Assembly (NCBI GenBank): GCA_046756565.1
Contig: JBHHWO010000061.1
Location: 1 to 26,179 of the forward strand
Origin: CALZIK01 sp046756565
Lineage (GTDB): Bacteria > Acidobacteriota > Thermoanaerobaculia > Multivoradales > JAHEKO01
Direction of reading: 5' to 3'
Length of the DNA: 26,179 nucleotides
The notes beneath the pieces are model-generated. The model did not search any database. It saw nothing but the letters and a program-made list of their open reading frames with translations, and was not told the DNA's origin. Position numbers and translations under genes: made by a program. This document shows positions 1 through 7,912 of this stretch, piece after piece. Numbering within the stretch: position 1 is the stretch's first letter; each line of letters opens with the position of its first letter.

Positions 1-49
1 CTAGTATCGCTTCGAGTGTTACAGGCCACTAGCTTGGCCCGTCGAAGAC

Positions 50-1324
50 CTACGCGTACCGGGTCCAGCGCCAGATCTCGCGGAAGGTCGGCTTTTTGCC
101 GTACATGAGGATCCCGACCCGGTAGACGCGGGCCGAGAACCAGAGCATCCCCACGCAGGTTCCGAACGTCAGCACGTAGCCCAGGAGGATCTGCCAGAGC
201 GGCGGCATCTTGGTCGCGATGCGGAGCATCATCAGCGACGGCGTGAATGGCGGTATCAGGGAGGTCACCACCGCCATGGTCGAGTCCGGGTCGTTCAGAA
301 CCGGCATGAAGAAGATCCAGGGCAGGACGATGAAGATCACCGCCAGGCTCGCCAGCTGCTGAGCCTCCTGGGGGTTGTTGAACGCCGACCCGACCATCGC
401 GTAGAAGGACGAGTAGAGAAAATAGCCGAGCACGAAGAGCAAGAGGAAATTGACGCCGATCCCGAAGCTGATAGTCGGCAGGTTGATTCCCTCGGGGATG
501 AAGGAAACCGCTGCGACCAGCCCGGGCGCGGTTAGGAGAACCGCCGTCAGCAGCCAGATCACAAGCTGGGTGAGTCCGATCAGCCCGATACCGAGCAGCT
601 TGCCGGTCAGGAGCTCGAACGGCTTGACCGTCGACACGATCACCTCCACCACCCTCGAGCTCTTCTCGTCCAGGACTCCGAGTAGCACCTGTTGCCCGTA
701 GATCAGGGTTGTGGTGTAGAGAATGATGAACAGCCCGATCGCCAGAGCGAAGCCACCGAATCCGCCTTCCTCTTGGCTACCTTCTTTGCTCACCTTGATG
801 GTCTCGAGGTCGAGCGAGCCGCTCAGCTTCTCGATGGCCTCGGCGTCGTAGCCCGCCCGCAAGAAGCGCTCCCGCCGTGCGGCGCGCGAGAGCGCTCGCT
901 CGAGGGCGTTTTGAGTGATGAAGTTCGACAGGCTCTCGGCGTGATATTCGACTTCACCCTCGTCGAGCGCTTCCTCGCCGATCCACAGCCAGGCGTCGAT
1001 TTCCTGAGCGAGGACCCGCCGATCGAGGTCGGAGCGCAGCTGGTCGTCGAACGACGCAGACTCGATCAGCTCGACTTCGAAGAAGACGCGGTCGCCGGTC
1101 CGCTGGGCGATCGTCGCAAGCTGGTCCGACAGACCCTGGGCCAGTGTTCCGGTCTGGTCGACGACGGCCAGGCGGTGATCCGCCTTGGTCTTGGACAGGA
1201 TGAGCGACGGCAGGATCGCCCAGGCGGCCATCATGAGCGGCAGGGCCACGGTGCCGATCCAGAAGCCCTTGCTCTTGATCCGAGAGATGTACTCGCGCTT
1301 GGCGATGATCGAGATGCGCTTCAC
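50..1324 (-). CDS. ABC-2 family exporter permease (NatB-like)
   Basis: Predicted 424-residue inner-membrane permease that would pair with the ATPase encoded just upstream to export an unknown substrate. The N-terminus (KREYISRIKSKGFW) and first membrane segment (about residues 22-42) are typical of the NatB/YhaP group. A large soluble, probably periplasmic, region of about 150 residues follows. From about residue 190 there are five or six hydrophobic segments, as in ABC-2 permeases. The start is a GTG whose last two bases belong to the TGA stop of the ATPase gene (GTGA, 4-base overlap), so translation is probably coupled. NatAB-type systems export sodium in Bacillus, but many homologues have no known substrate, so none is assigned here. 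The family call is confident; the substrate is unknown. Confidence 0.88.
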   Translation of the reverse strand: MKRISIIAKREYISRIKSKGFWIGTVALPLMMAAWAILPSLILSKTKADHRLAVVDQTGTLAQGLSDQLATIAQRTGDRVFFEVELIESASFDDQLRSDLDRRVLAQEIDAWLWIGEEALDEGEVEYHAESLSNFITQNALERALSRAARRERFLRAGYDAEAIEKLSGSLDLETIKVSKEGSQEEGGFGGFALAIGLFIILYTTTLIYGQQVLLGVLDEKSSRVVEVIVSTVKPFELLTGKLLGIGLIGLTQLVIWLLTAVLLTAPGLVAAVSFIPEGINLPTISFGIGVNFLLLFVLGYFLYSSFYAMVGSAFNNPQEAQQLASLAVIFIVLPWIFFMPVLNDPDSTMAVVTSLIPPFTPSLMMLRIATKMPPLWQILLGYVLTFGTCVGMLWFSARVYRVGILMYGKKPTFREIWRWTRYA

Positions 1325-2259
1325 GCCGGAGCCTTCAAGGTCTCGGCCCGGTCTGGCGCCTCGGCGTCGCTGACCGCCGCGATGAAGATCTCTTCGAGCG
1401 CGGGTTCTTCCGAGTGGAACTCGCGCACCTCGAACCGGCCCACCAGGTGTCTGAGGATCTCGGCGGGCTCGGCGGTCTCCCGAAGCAGGATCCGGACGTA
1501 GCCGTCGTGAGCACGGTAACTTTCGATGTCGCCCATCTCTGCGAGCTGCTCGGGGTTACCCGTTCCGACCAAGCGGTATGCGAGACCGCCGTAGCGGGCT
1601 TTGATCTCCTTCATGCTTCCGGAGAGGATGACCTTTCCCCCGGAAATCAACGCCAGGGCATCGCAGAGCTTTTCCGCCTGCTCCATGACGTGGGTCGAGA
1701 ACAAGATGGTCTTGCCCCGTTCCCGGTACTCGGCCAGGACGTCTTTGAACAGCCCCTGGTTGATCGGGTCGAGTCCGGAGAACGGCTCGTCGAGCACCAC
1801 GATCTCCGGGTCGTGCAGCAGGGTGCCGATGAGCTGCACCTTCTGCTGCATGCCCTTCGACAGCTCTTCGACCTTCTTCTTGGCGTTCACGGCCAGTCCG
1901 ACCCGCTCCAGCCAATCGGTGATCTCGGGCCCGCTCTGCCGACGGCCGACGCCGTGCAGCTCGCCGAGAAACACCAGGTGGTCGAAGACGGTCATTCTGC
2001 GGTAGAGCCCCCGTTCTTCGGGGAGGTAGCCGACCCGCTCCAGATCGGCTCGCGTCCGAGGCCGGCCGAAGAAGCGCACTTCCCCGGTGTCCGGCGCCAT
2101 GATGTCCATCAACATTCGGATGGTCGTGGTCTTGCCGGCGCCGTTGGGCCCGAGCAGGCCGAAGACGCTTCCGGCCTTAATGGTCAGTGACAGATCTCGC
2201 ACGGCGACGAAATCGCCATATGCCTTGCGCAGACTGACCAGCTGGATCGAGTTATCCAT
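1321..2259 (-). CDS. ABC transporter ATP-binding protein (NatA-like)
   Basis: Cytoplasmic ATPase subunit of 312 residues, the energy-coupling partner of the permease that follows it. It has Walker A GPNGAGKTTT near residue 40, a Q-loop region, the signature-like ELSKGMQQKVQL, and Walker B IVVLDEPFSGLDP followed by an H-loop (FSTHVMEQAE). About 90 residues after the ABC domain form the C-terminal extension usual for the NatA/YhaQ/CcmA group. The ATG at 2257-2259 is chosen because it precedes the conserved start of the domain (SLRKAYGDFVAV); no strong ribosome-binding site is visible. It lies 48 bases downstream of the DsbA-like selenoprotein gene on the same strand, so the three may be co-transcribed, although no functional link is shown. 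Confidence 0.93.
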   Translation of the reverse strand: MDNSIQLVSLRKAYGDFVAVRDLSLTIKAGSVFGLLGPNGAGKTTTIRMLMDIMAPDTGEVRFFGRPRTRADLERVGYLPEERGLYRRMTVFDHLVFLGELHGVGRRQSGPEITDWLERVGLAVNAKKKVEELSKGMQQKVQLIGTLLHDPEIVVLDEPFSGLDPINQGLFKDVLAEYRERGKTILFSTHVMEQAEKLCDALALISGGKVILSGSMKEIKARYGGLAYRLVGTGNPEQLAEMGDIESYRAHDGYVRILLRETAEPAEILRHLVGRFEVREFHSEEPALEEIFIAAVSDAEAPDRAETLKAPA

Positions 2260-2307
2260 GGGCGTCCGGTACGGGATCGGAGGCGATTGCTAGCGCCGCC
2301 GCCCGGC

Positions 2308-3093
2308 CTAGTTCCCGTCCGGGCCCAGCGCGCCGTCGATCGCGGCCTTGAACGCCGAGAAGGGCTGTGCTCCGCGCAGAAATTTGAGCCCCTTGACCTT
2401 CGTTGGGTCGGAAGGATCGGTCAGCGCGAGGACGAAACTGGGCGTGCCCGTCGCACCCGCCTTGCGCGCCTCCGCCATGTCACGACGTATTGCGGTCGCG
2501 TGGGTCCCGGCCGTCATGCAGTTCTCGAAGGTCGGGACGTCGAGACCCAGAGCCTGGGCATGGCCCGACCACGGCTCCAGGGCCCGCTGGTTGGAGAACA
2601 GGCGCTCATGCATCTCCCAGTACTTGCCTTGATCGTGCGCGCAGTGCGTCGCCTCGGCGGCCTTGAAGGCGAGCTTGTGTATCCGCTCCAGCGGGTAGTC
2701 GAGCGTCACGTAGCGGAGCTTGCCGGTGTCGACGAACTCTTTGGCGATCTGCGGAACCGTCTCACGGACGTGTTTCGAGCAGTACGGTCACTGGTAGTCC
2801 GTGAACTCGACCAGCGTGAGCTGGGCCGTCGCGGCTCCTTTCGTGGGGTTGCCGCCGATGTCGAAGACCTTGCCCTGAACTTGCGGCCCCGAGGGCGCGG
2901 CCGCTGGGCGGGAGGCCAGCAGCCTCTTGATTTCTTGCAACTGCTGGTTGATCTGACGCTGGCCCTCTTTGAGCTCCTCGATCTCCTGCCGAAGCTCGGA
3001 TTCGGAGTCCTGAGCCACGGCGACGGGGCCTGAAAGGGAACACGCGAGCGCGGCGACGGCAAACGCATTACGAAGGGGGTTTCTCGAGCTCAT
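2308..3093 (-). CDS. Exported DsbA-like thioredoxin-fold selenoprotein, in-frame TGA read as Sec (UPYC)
   Basis: Read through the TGA at 2788-2790, this is one 261-residue protein. Residues 1-28 are a signal peptide, about 33-60 a charged coiled coil, and about 74-261 a DSBA-like thioredoxin domain. The redox site reads VEFTDYQ-U102-PYC105-SKHV, where family members have CPYC. Downstream hallmarks are intact in the same frame: a CAHDQGKYWEMHERLF block and the cis-proline loop TGTPSF (Pro218). It should act in the periplasm as a thiol-disulfide oxidoreductase or peroxide/disulfide reductase. Without readthrough it breaks into a 101-residue fragment ending one codon before the active site and a headless C-terminal piece. 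A point mutation of TGC/TGT to TGA in a pseudogene is the alternative, but the rest is undamaged and a SECIS-like hairpin follows. Sec is inferred, not proven. Confidence 0.85.
2749..2782 (-). promoter_or_regulatory. Candidate bacterial SECIS element of the DsbA-like gene
   Basis: In the mRNA, bases +6 to +39 after the UGA fold into an interrupted hairpin. CUGC (+6 to +9) pairs with GCAG (+36 to +39), GAA (+12 to +14) with UUC, C+16 with G+31, and CGUC (+18 to +21) with GACG (+27 to +30). The apical loop is CGUGA. That makes 12 pairs with small bulges at UC/C, A+15 and A+17. The loop begins 22 bases after UGA and has G as its second base, within the usual bSECIS rules (loop 16-37 bases away, a G in the first two loop positions). 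The hairpin is less regular than that of the second selenoprotein here; folding was done by eye. Confidence 0.6.
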
Positions 3094-3103
3094 GATGCGG
3101 GCG

Positions 3104-3133
3104 ACAATAGCGGGAGCCGGCAGACAGGGTCAA
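3104..3133 (-). promoter_or_regulatory. Possible sigma-70-type promoter for the DsbA-like gene
   Basis: On the minus strand TTGACC (3133-3128) is separated by 18 bases from TATTGT (3109-3104). Initiation about seven bases later would fall almost at the ATG (3093), giving a nearly leaderless transcript; no Shine-Dalgarno sequence is seen. The match is by eye, and the consensus of this organism is unknown. Confidence 0.3.
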
Positions 3134-3420
3134 GCGAGATGCTGGGCTCTCTGCCTTCTCGACGGCGATCCGGCGCTCCCGGTGGTCGTGAACCGGAGAC
3201 GGGGGCCGCTGGCCGATCGAGCGCTGGTCGATCTCGACCTCCGGCCGAGAGACGAACCGTCCGGCTTCGACCGCCAGCATCAGGGCCACCGCAATCAGGG
3301 CGACGTGCGGGCTCGTCCTCCGTCAGGCAGGATCTCAGCGCGCTCGGGATCAGCACGACCGAGGACATCGGATCGCTCCACATTGTCGAGTAGAGAGCCA
3401 CTTCCTTCAAATCTCGAGGT

Positions 3421-3446
3421 GGCCCGAGACGCGGGCCCTATTTTTT
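3421..3446 (+). terminator. Rho-independent terminator-like hairpin upstream of the TonB receptor
   Basis: GGCCCG (3421-3426), loop AGACG, CGGGCC (3432-3437) make a 6-bp GC stem, followed after CTA by six T residues (3441-3446). The T-run fixes the orientation as plus. No plus-strand gene ends just before it, so it might end a short leader or non-coding RNA, or attenuate transcription of the receptor gene that starts 95 bases downstream. No known riboswitch core was recognised upstream. Confidence 0.45.
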
Positions 3447-3540
3447 GGATCCGGATTACGCTCGGCGAGATCCCTTGCCGCCTGCGTGCGTAGATCAGTT
3501 AGGGTAGGGCGCTTGTCCCGCCCGGGCGTTGAGCACTCCG

Positions 3541-5694
3541 ATGAGAAAGCGAGCGTTGCCGAGTATCTGCAGGTGGGTTGCCGTTGCCGTCTTGTTGACT
3601 ACTGGTCCGGCATCGTCACGGAGCACTGCGGTCCTGGGGCGAGTCAGCGACCAGGCGGGCAGGCCCGTGGTCGGAGCCGTGGTGCGCGTCAGATCCGCGG
3701 CGGTTGAGCCGTCCAGCGCTCACACCGACGAGCGGGGCGAGTTCGCGGTCGAGGCCGTTGCGCCACTGGTGTTGGAGATCGACCATCCTCACTTCGACAC
3801 GCGCCGTCTGGAGCTTCGGGAACAGCCCGAGGAGCCGGTGGAAGTCGAGCTGGACCGGCGCACGGAAGTGGTCCGAGACGAGATCGCCGTGTCGGTCAGC
3901 CGGACCCAGGGAAGCTTCTCGGCGCAAAGCATTGCGGCTTCGGTCGTGAGCCCCGAAGCTGCCGTCGAATTGCCCAACGCCGTCGGCGAGATGGTGGCCG
4001 AAGTGCCGGGCGTATCGCAGAACGGCCAGGGCGGGCTCTTCCAGACCTACTCGGTGCGAGGCGTCTCGCGCCAGCGAGTTCTGACTCTGGTCGAGGGCAT
4101 GCGTATTGTCGGTGAGCGACGCGCGGGCGTTTCGGCGTCGTTCCTGGATCCTCTGCTGCTGGGCTCGGTCGAGGTGGTGCGGGGGCCGTCTTCGACCTAC
4201 TGGGGCTCTGGAGCCTTGGGTGGCGTCGTGCAGCTCTTTCCGCGCCGTTTCGACGGCACCTCTGCGGCCGTCGGTTTTTCGACGGCCGGCGACGAGCGGT
4301 TTCTCCGGGTCGGACACGGCGCCGCCGAGCAAGCCGAAGGCTGGAGTTGGGGCCTGGCGGCGCGAGAGGCAGGACTGGGCGACACCCCCGGCGGACAAGC
4401 CCTCTATTCTGGCTTCGAGCAGTTTTCGGCGAGCTTCAGCCGGCGCTGGGTGCATGGCGGGATGACCTATGACGCGCTGGTGCTGGCATCCCAGGGGAGC
4501 GACATCGGGAAGGCCAATACCGACTTCCCCGACCGCACTACGACCTACCCGGACGAGAGCCATGCTCTCGCTCATGTGGCGGCGACCTCCGGCGGAGGCT
4601 GGCGCTTCGAGGCCTGGGCGCATCCCAACGATCTCGAAACCCGGGTCGACACCCTGGGTGACGGGACCAACCGGGTCGAGAACCGGGCTTTGGACTGGGG
4701 GGTCGACGTCCAGCGCGAGGTTCGCCTGGCGCCGAACCGAACCCTCCGCTGGGGCGTGGATCTGTTCGCTCGCGAGGACGTCGGAGCCTTGGAGACGGAG
4801 CTGGACGCGACCGGGACGGTCGTCTCCAGGCAGGAAACGCTCGCCGACGCCTCGGAGCGGGAGCTCGGCGTCTACGGCGCTGTCGAGGCCACCTTGGGAG
4901 AGCGGGGGACGACGGTTCTGGCAGGCGGCCGCCTCGCCTTGCAGCGACAGAAGAACCGGGATTTCGAGCGTACCGAAGACAACGCGGTGACGGGTTTCGT
5001 CGGAGCGGTAGTCCCGATCTCGGGGGGGCTGAAACTGACGGCGAACCTCGGGACCGGTCTGCGGTTTCCTTCGATCTCGGAGCGATTCTTCACCGGCACC
5101 ACCGGCCGTGGTTTGGTGACCGGGAATCCCGGTCTCGGTCCCGAGAGCTCTTTGAGTGCGGACATCGGATTGCGATGGCTCCGCGGCAGTCTCTTCGTCT
5201 CGACCTCGGTGTTTCGAACCGAGATTGACGACTACATCGAGCGAGTGGAAACCGTGCCGGGCGAGCTGACCTTCATCAACCTCTCATCCGGCCGGATCCA
5301 GGGCGTCGAGCTCGACGGGGTCTGGCAAGCGGGCGATCGTTGGAGCCTGTCGTTCGGTGGTCACGCGATCGACGGCGAAGCCGGCGACGGTTCGGATCTC
5401 TCCGACGTTCCGCCGCGGAGTCTCTACGGCGGCTGGAGTCTTACGAGCGGAGACTGGCAGTGGCGCGGCCGGTGGGAGCGCCGACTGGAAAAGTCCGATA
5501 TCGGCAGCGGAGAAAAAGCGATTCAGGGTGCAGATCTGCTGTCTCTCTCGGCGGCCTGGAACGTTCGGCCGGATCTCGGGCTCCGCCTATCGGCGCGGAA
5601 TGTCTTCGACGAGGAGTACTTCAGCTCGGCCGATCGCAGGGTGCCGCCGGCGCAAGCGCGCTCGCTGGCGCTGTCTCTGGAGTGGCGGCGATAG
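3541..5694 (+). CDS. TonB-dependent outer-membrane receptor with N-terminal carboxypeptidase-regulatory-like domain
   Basis: Outer-membrane active transporter of 717 residues for an unidentified ligand. A signal peptide (MRKRALPSICRWVAVAVLL) is followed by a CarboxypepD_reg-like beta-sandwich, starting GRVSDQAGRPVVGAVV and spanning about residues 30-105. Next comes a plug domain (about 125-235) with VAEVPGVSQ, YSVRGVSRQRVLTLVEG and VEVVRGPSSTYWGSGALGG, and then a beta-barrel. It ends with the expected last-strand region NVFDEEYFSSADRRVPPAQA, although the terminal residues are WRR rather than the usual aromatic. An earlier TTG at 3529 is possible; the ATG at 3541 is preferred because it starts a clean signal peptide. 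No ExbBD or siderophore genes adjoin it, and a TonB-domain protein lies about 13 kb away. Siderophore, vitamin B12 or glycan uptake cannot be separated. Confidence 0.92.
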   Translation: MRKRALPSICRWVAVAVLLTTGPASSRSTAVLGRVSDQAGRPVVGAVVRVRSAAVEPSSAHTDERGEFAVEAVAPLVLEIDHPHFDTRRLELREQPEEPVEVELDRRTEVVRDEIAVSVSRTQGSFSAQSIAASVVSPEAAVELPNAVGEMVAEVPGVSQNGQGGLFQTYSVRGVSRQRVLTLVEGMRIVGERRAGVSASFLDPLLLGSVEVVRGPSSTYWGSGALGGVVQLFPRRFDGTSAAVGFSTAGDERFLRVGHGAAEQAEGWSWGLAAREAGLGDTPGGQALYSGFEQFSASFSRRWVHGGMTYDALVLASQGSDIGKANTDFPDRTTTYPDESHALAHVAATSGGGWRFEAWAHPNDLETRVDTLGDGTNRVENRALDWGVDVQREVRLAPNRTLRWGVDLFAREDVGALETELDATGTVVSRQETLADASERELGVYGAVEATLGERGTTVLAGGRLALQRQKNRDFERTEDNAVTGFVGAVVPISGGLKLTANLGTGLRFPSISERFFTGTTGRGLVTGNPGLGPESSLSADIGLRWLRGSLFVSTSVFRTEIDDYIERVETVPGELTFINLSSGRIQGVELDGVWQAGDRWSLSFGGHAIDGEAGDGSDLSDVPPRSLYGGWSLTSGDWQWRGRWERRLEKSDIGSGEKAIQGADLLSLSAAWNVRPDLGLRLSARNVFDEEYFSSADRRVPPAQARSLALSLEWRR

Positions 5695-5727
5695 AGTGCG
5701 ACATCGGGTTTTCGGAAGGAGGACCGA

Positions 5728-6957
5728 ATGATCACGCTGGAAGCGGTCGAACGAGCTCTGGTGCCGGTGGACTCCGAAGCGGCTGCCCGGGTGAGCGGCC
5801 CCAACTACGACGAGTTTCAGGGCGATCGCGAGATTTGGGAGCTTCTGCAGGCGAACCCATCGAGCATTCTGCGGGTCACGATGGCGCACTGCGACGTGCC
5901 GTCCGAACGTACATGGGTGAAAGAGGGCTCGCCCGAGGCGCTCGAGCGCGCCGCGGCCAACACTCGCGAGCTGGTGGCGAGTCCCGATACCCGGGAGATC
6001 GAGAAGATGCTCTGGGTCTACGAGATCGCCGGGGCGAGCTCGCGGCAGATCGGCGTAGGTGGCATGGCCCGGATCGGGGAGATCCGGACCGAAACGACGC
6101 CGGACGGCGTCATCATCCGAAACGAGGGTGTGCGTGAGCCCAAGGCTCGCGGCCGCGCTGACCTGATCGAGCGAACCAAGGCCTACGTCGGAGTGGTCAA
6201 CAATACGGTCGAAGATTCGGACGACGTCTTGCTCGACGCTCTCTCGGCTCACGTCCAGGCCCTTGAGCCGGATCTCACGGTCGAGGACGAGCACGGCTAC
6301 GAGCATCGGGTGTGGCTGGTGACCGAGCCCGAGGAGATCACGCGCTTCAGAGGCTTGCTCGCCGCCGAGCCGTTGGCCTACGTCGCCGACGGGAACCACC
6401 GCAGCGCCGCGGCCGGGATGCTGGGGCGCGATCGCTTCTTGAGCGTCTTCTTCCCGTCCAGGACCATGGGAATTGCCGCCTACAACCGGCTGATCCAGTG
6501 CGAGCGTCCGTTCGCGGAGATCCGGGCCGCCGTCGAGACCTCGTTCGCGATCGAGGATCTGGGCGACATACCCGGCTATCAACCGGAGCGGACTCATGAC
6601 GTGGGCCTGTACTCGGGAGGAAGCTGGTACCGGCTGACTCCCCGGTCATCTACCTACGATTCGGACAACGCGGTCGAGGTCATCGACGCCGACATCGTCC
6701 AACGCAAGCTGTTCGACGAGGTGATGGAGATCGCCGCGGCGGCCGACGAGCGGTTGCGTTACGTCGGCGCGAACAAGAGCGCAGTGTACTTGAGAGACGA
6801 GGTGGACGCGGGCCGAGCGGGATACGCGGTGAGCCTGCCGGCGGTGACGATGGATCAGTTCATCGAGGTGTGTCGCCAGAACCGCTTCATGCCGCCCAAG
6901 TCGACATGGTTCGTCCCCAAGGTTCGCAGCGGTCTGGTGATCGCGCTGCTGGACTAG
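5728..6957 (+). CDS. DUF1015 family protein
   Basis: Cytoplasmic protein of 409 residues resembling the DUF1015 family over its whole length, including the signature VADGNHRSAAA (about residues 225-235; family form ADGHHR) and the C-terminal MPPKSTWFVPKVRSGLV. The family is widespread in Bacteria and has no established reaction; it is often found near serine or phosphoglycerate metabolism genes, which is not the case here. The start is well fixed by a strong Shine-Dalgarno sequence (AAGGAGG at 5716-5722). It begins 33 bases after the TonB receptor and may be co-transcribed with it. Its TAG stop overlaps the stop of the convergent sulfotransferase-like gene in a shared CTAG. Confidence 0.85.
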   Translation: MITLEAVERALVPVDSEAAARVSGPNYDEFQGDREIWELLQANPSSILRVTMAHCDVPSERTWVKEGSPEALERAAANTRELVASPDTREIEKMLWVYEIAGASSRQIGVGGMARIGEIRTETTPDGVIIRNEGVREPKARGRADLIERTKAYVGVVNNTVEDSDDVLLDALSAHVQALEPDLTVEDEHGYEHRVWLVTEPEEITRFRGLLAAEPLAYVADGNHRSAAAGMLGRDRFLSVFFPSRTMGIAAYNRLIQCERPFAEIRAAVETSFAIEDLGDIPGYQPERTHDVGLYSGGSWYRLTPRSSTYDSDNAVEVIDADIVQRKLFDEVMEIAAAADERLRYVGANKSAVYLRDEVDAGRAGYAVSLPAVTMDQFIEVCRQNRFMPPKSTWFVPKVRSGLVIALLD

Positions 6958-7859
6958 AGCGCTGCGCTCGACGACGGCGCCTCGAATGCAGCGGCCGGCC
7001 GAATGCGCTCGGGCAGTTCCCTCAACTCGCCGTAGATCTCGAGGCAGTGGGCAACGTGCTTGCGCCAATCGCGCTCGTGTGGGAAGGAGCTCAGCTCCGG
7101 AGGTTCGCACTTGCTGGCGAGCAGGCCCGAGCTCCGCAGGACGGCTCCGTAGAGATGGCTATGCCGACCACCGAGATTGTCCAGCTCGACTTCCGGGCAG
7201 GGCCGCCAATCCAGCATGCCGGACTCGAACGGAAGGCCGAGAGCATCGAAGAGCTCGGGGAAGGTCCTCAGGGGGCGGTTGCGGAAGTCCTTCGAGTCGA
7301 CCAAGCGGTGCGCGATTCCTGACTCACGGCACCACCGGATCTGTTCCCGAAGGAGCTCCCAGCCCGACTCCACCTGGGGAAACAACGGGCTGGCGCCAAC
7401 CTGGCGTTTCTTCCTCATTCGAGAAGCGATGCTCAAGCGAGGGTCGCGAAGGAGGAAGACCACCGGCCGAGTCGCGATCGCCGCCAGCAGGGGAAATCTG
7501 TCGCCGACCTGGTAAGGCATCTCCTTGATGACCAGGCCGCGGCTGTCCTCGCTTCCGCGGACGTTCTTGAGAGTGCCAAGGTCGAGCGGCGAGCAGAGCT
7601 TGGCCTCGACATGGCGCAGATCCTCGCCTTGATAGTAGGTCGTTTCGAAAGGCTCGTGACAGTAGTAGCGGATTGATGGCTGTTCCCAGAACACCCGGGC
7701 AAAGGCGGTCGAGCTGCAGCGAGGCGGCGAAACGATCGCATAGACCTCGTCATAGCGGGCCAGGCTGTCTGTAAGCGATTGAGAGAGTTGGGATCGTTTG
7801 TACAGGCGCCGGTCCTTTCGGGAGGAGGGCCACTGTAGCAGAGGAAAGAACGCCGGCAT
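6954..7859 (-). CDS. Sulfotransferase-like protein
   Basis: This 301-residue protein has the two PAPS-binding elements of the sulfotransferase fold. A 5'-phosphosulfate loop reads AIVSPPRCSSTAFAR (about residues 41-55; family form PRSGTT), and a 3'-phosphate element reads FLLRDPRLSIASRMR (about 135-149). It would transfer sulfate from PAPS to an unknown acceptor, but the loop is divergent (PRCSST), so acceptor and activity are open. The reading frame runs upstream to 8015 without a stop. The ATG at 7857-7859 is preferred because the earlier part reads through a 25-bp palindrome and into the ridA-like gene. It is downstream of, and on the same strand as, the RidA-family gene. No sulfate-activation genes (cysD, cysN, cysC) are nearby. 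Confidence 0.72.
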   Translation of the reverse strand: MPAFFPLLQWPSSRKDRRLYKRSQLSQSLTDSLARYDEVYAIVSPPRCSSTAFARVFWEQPSIRYYCHEPFETTYYQGEDLRHVEAKLCSPLDLGTLKNVRGSEDSRGLVIKEMPYQVGDRFPLLAAIATRPVVFLLRDPRLSIASRMRKKRQVGASPLFPQVESGWELLREQIRWCRESGIAHRLVDSKDFRNRPLRTFPELFDALGLPFESGMLDWRPCPEVELDNLGGRHSHLYGAVLRSSGLLASKCEPPELSSFPHERDWRKHVAHCLEIYGELRELPERIRPAAAFEAPSSSAAL

Positions 7860-7863
7860 GGCG

Positions 7864-7888
7864 GGGTAGTGGTACAGTACCACTACCC
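7864..7888. repeat. 25-bp perfect inverted repeat
   Basis: GGGTAGTGGTAC, one central A (7876), then GTACCACTACCC: two 12-base arms matching perfectly. It occupies most of the 53-base gap between the RidA-family stop (7913) and the chosen sulfotransferase-like start (7859), ending five bases before that ATG. No T-run follows, so a standard terminator is unlikely. A repressor operator or a dispersed palindromic repeat unit are the main readings. Confidence 0.75.
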
Positions 7889-7912
7889 ATGGCGGCGAGC
7901 TCGAGCGCAGCT

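Larger units (their letters stand above)
3094..3540. other. Intergenic stretch with no supportable gene
   Basis: This region of about 450 bases separates the minus-strand DsbA-like gene from the plus-strand TonB receptor. It holds a candidate minus promoter (3104-3133) and a plus-strand terminator-like hairpin (3421-3446). Several open frames exist on both strands, all with the Arg/Pro/Gly-rich look of chance frames in GC-rich DNA. The only suggestive piece is on the minus strand. One frame from about 3383 begins MWSDPMSSVV and another, ending at 3068, contains a hydrophobic stretch (VALIAVALMLAVEAG). A frame change near 3300 would be needed to join them, so this could be a decayed small membrane-protein gene. 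Confidence 0.4.

Noticed and set aside
692..2190. Long plus-strand open frames of 258-269 codons across the ABC genes
   Set aside because: They are antisense to the clear ABC ATPase and permease genes and have no recognisable motifs; GC-rich DNA leaves such frames open.
3100..3420. Cobalamin riboswitch upstream of the TonB receptor
   Set aside because: Only an isolated GCCACT resembles the conserved core; the B12-box sequence is not present.
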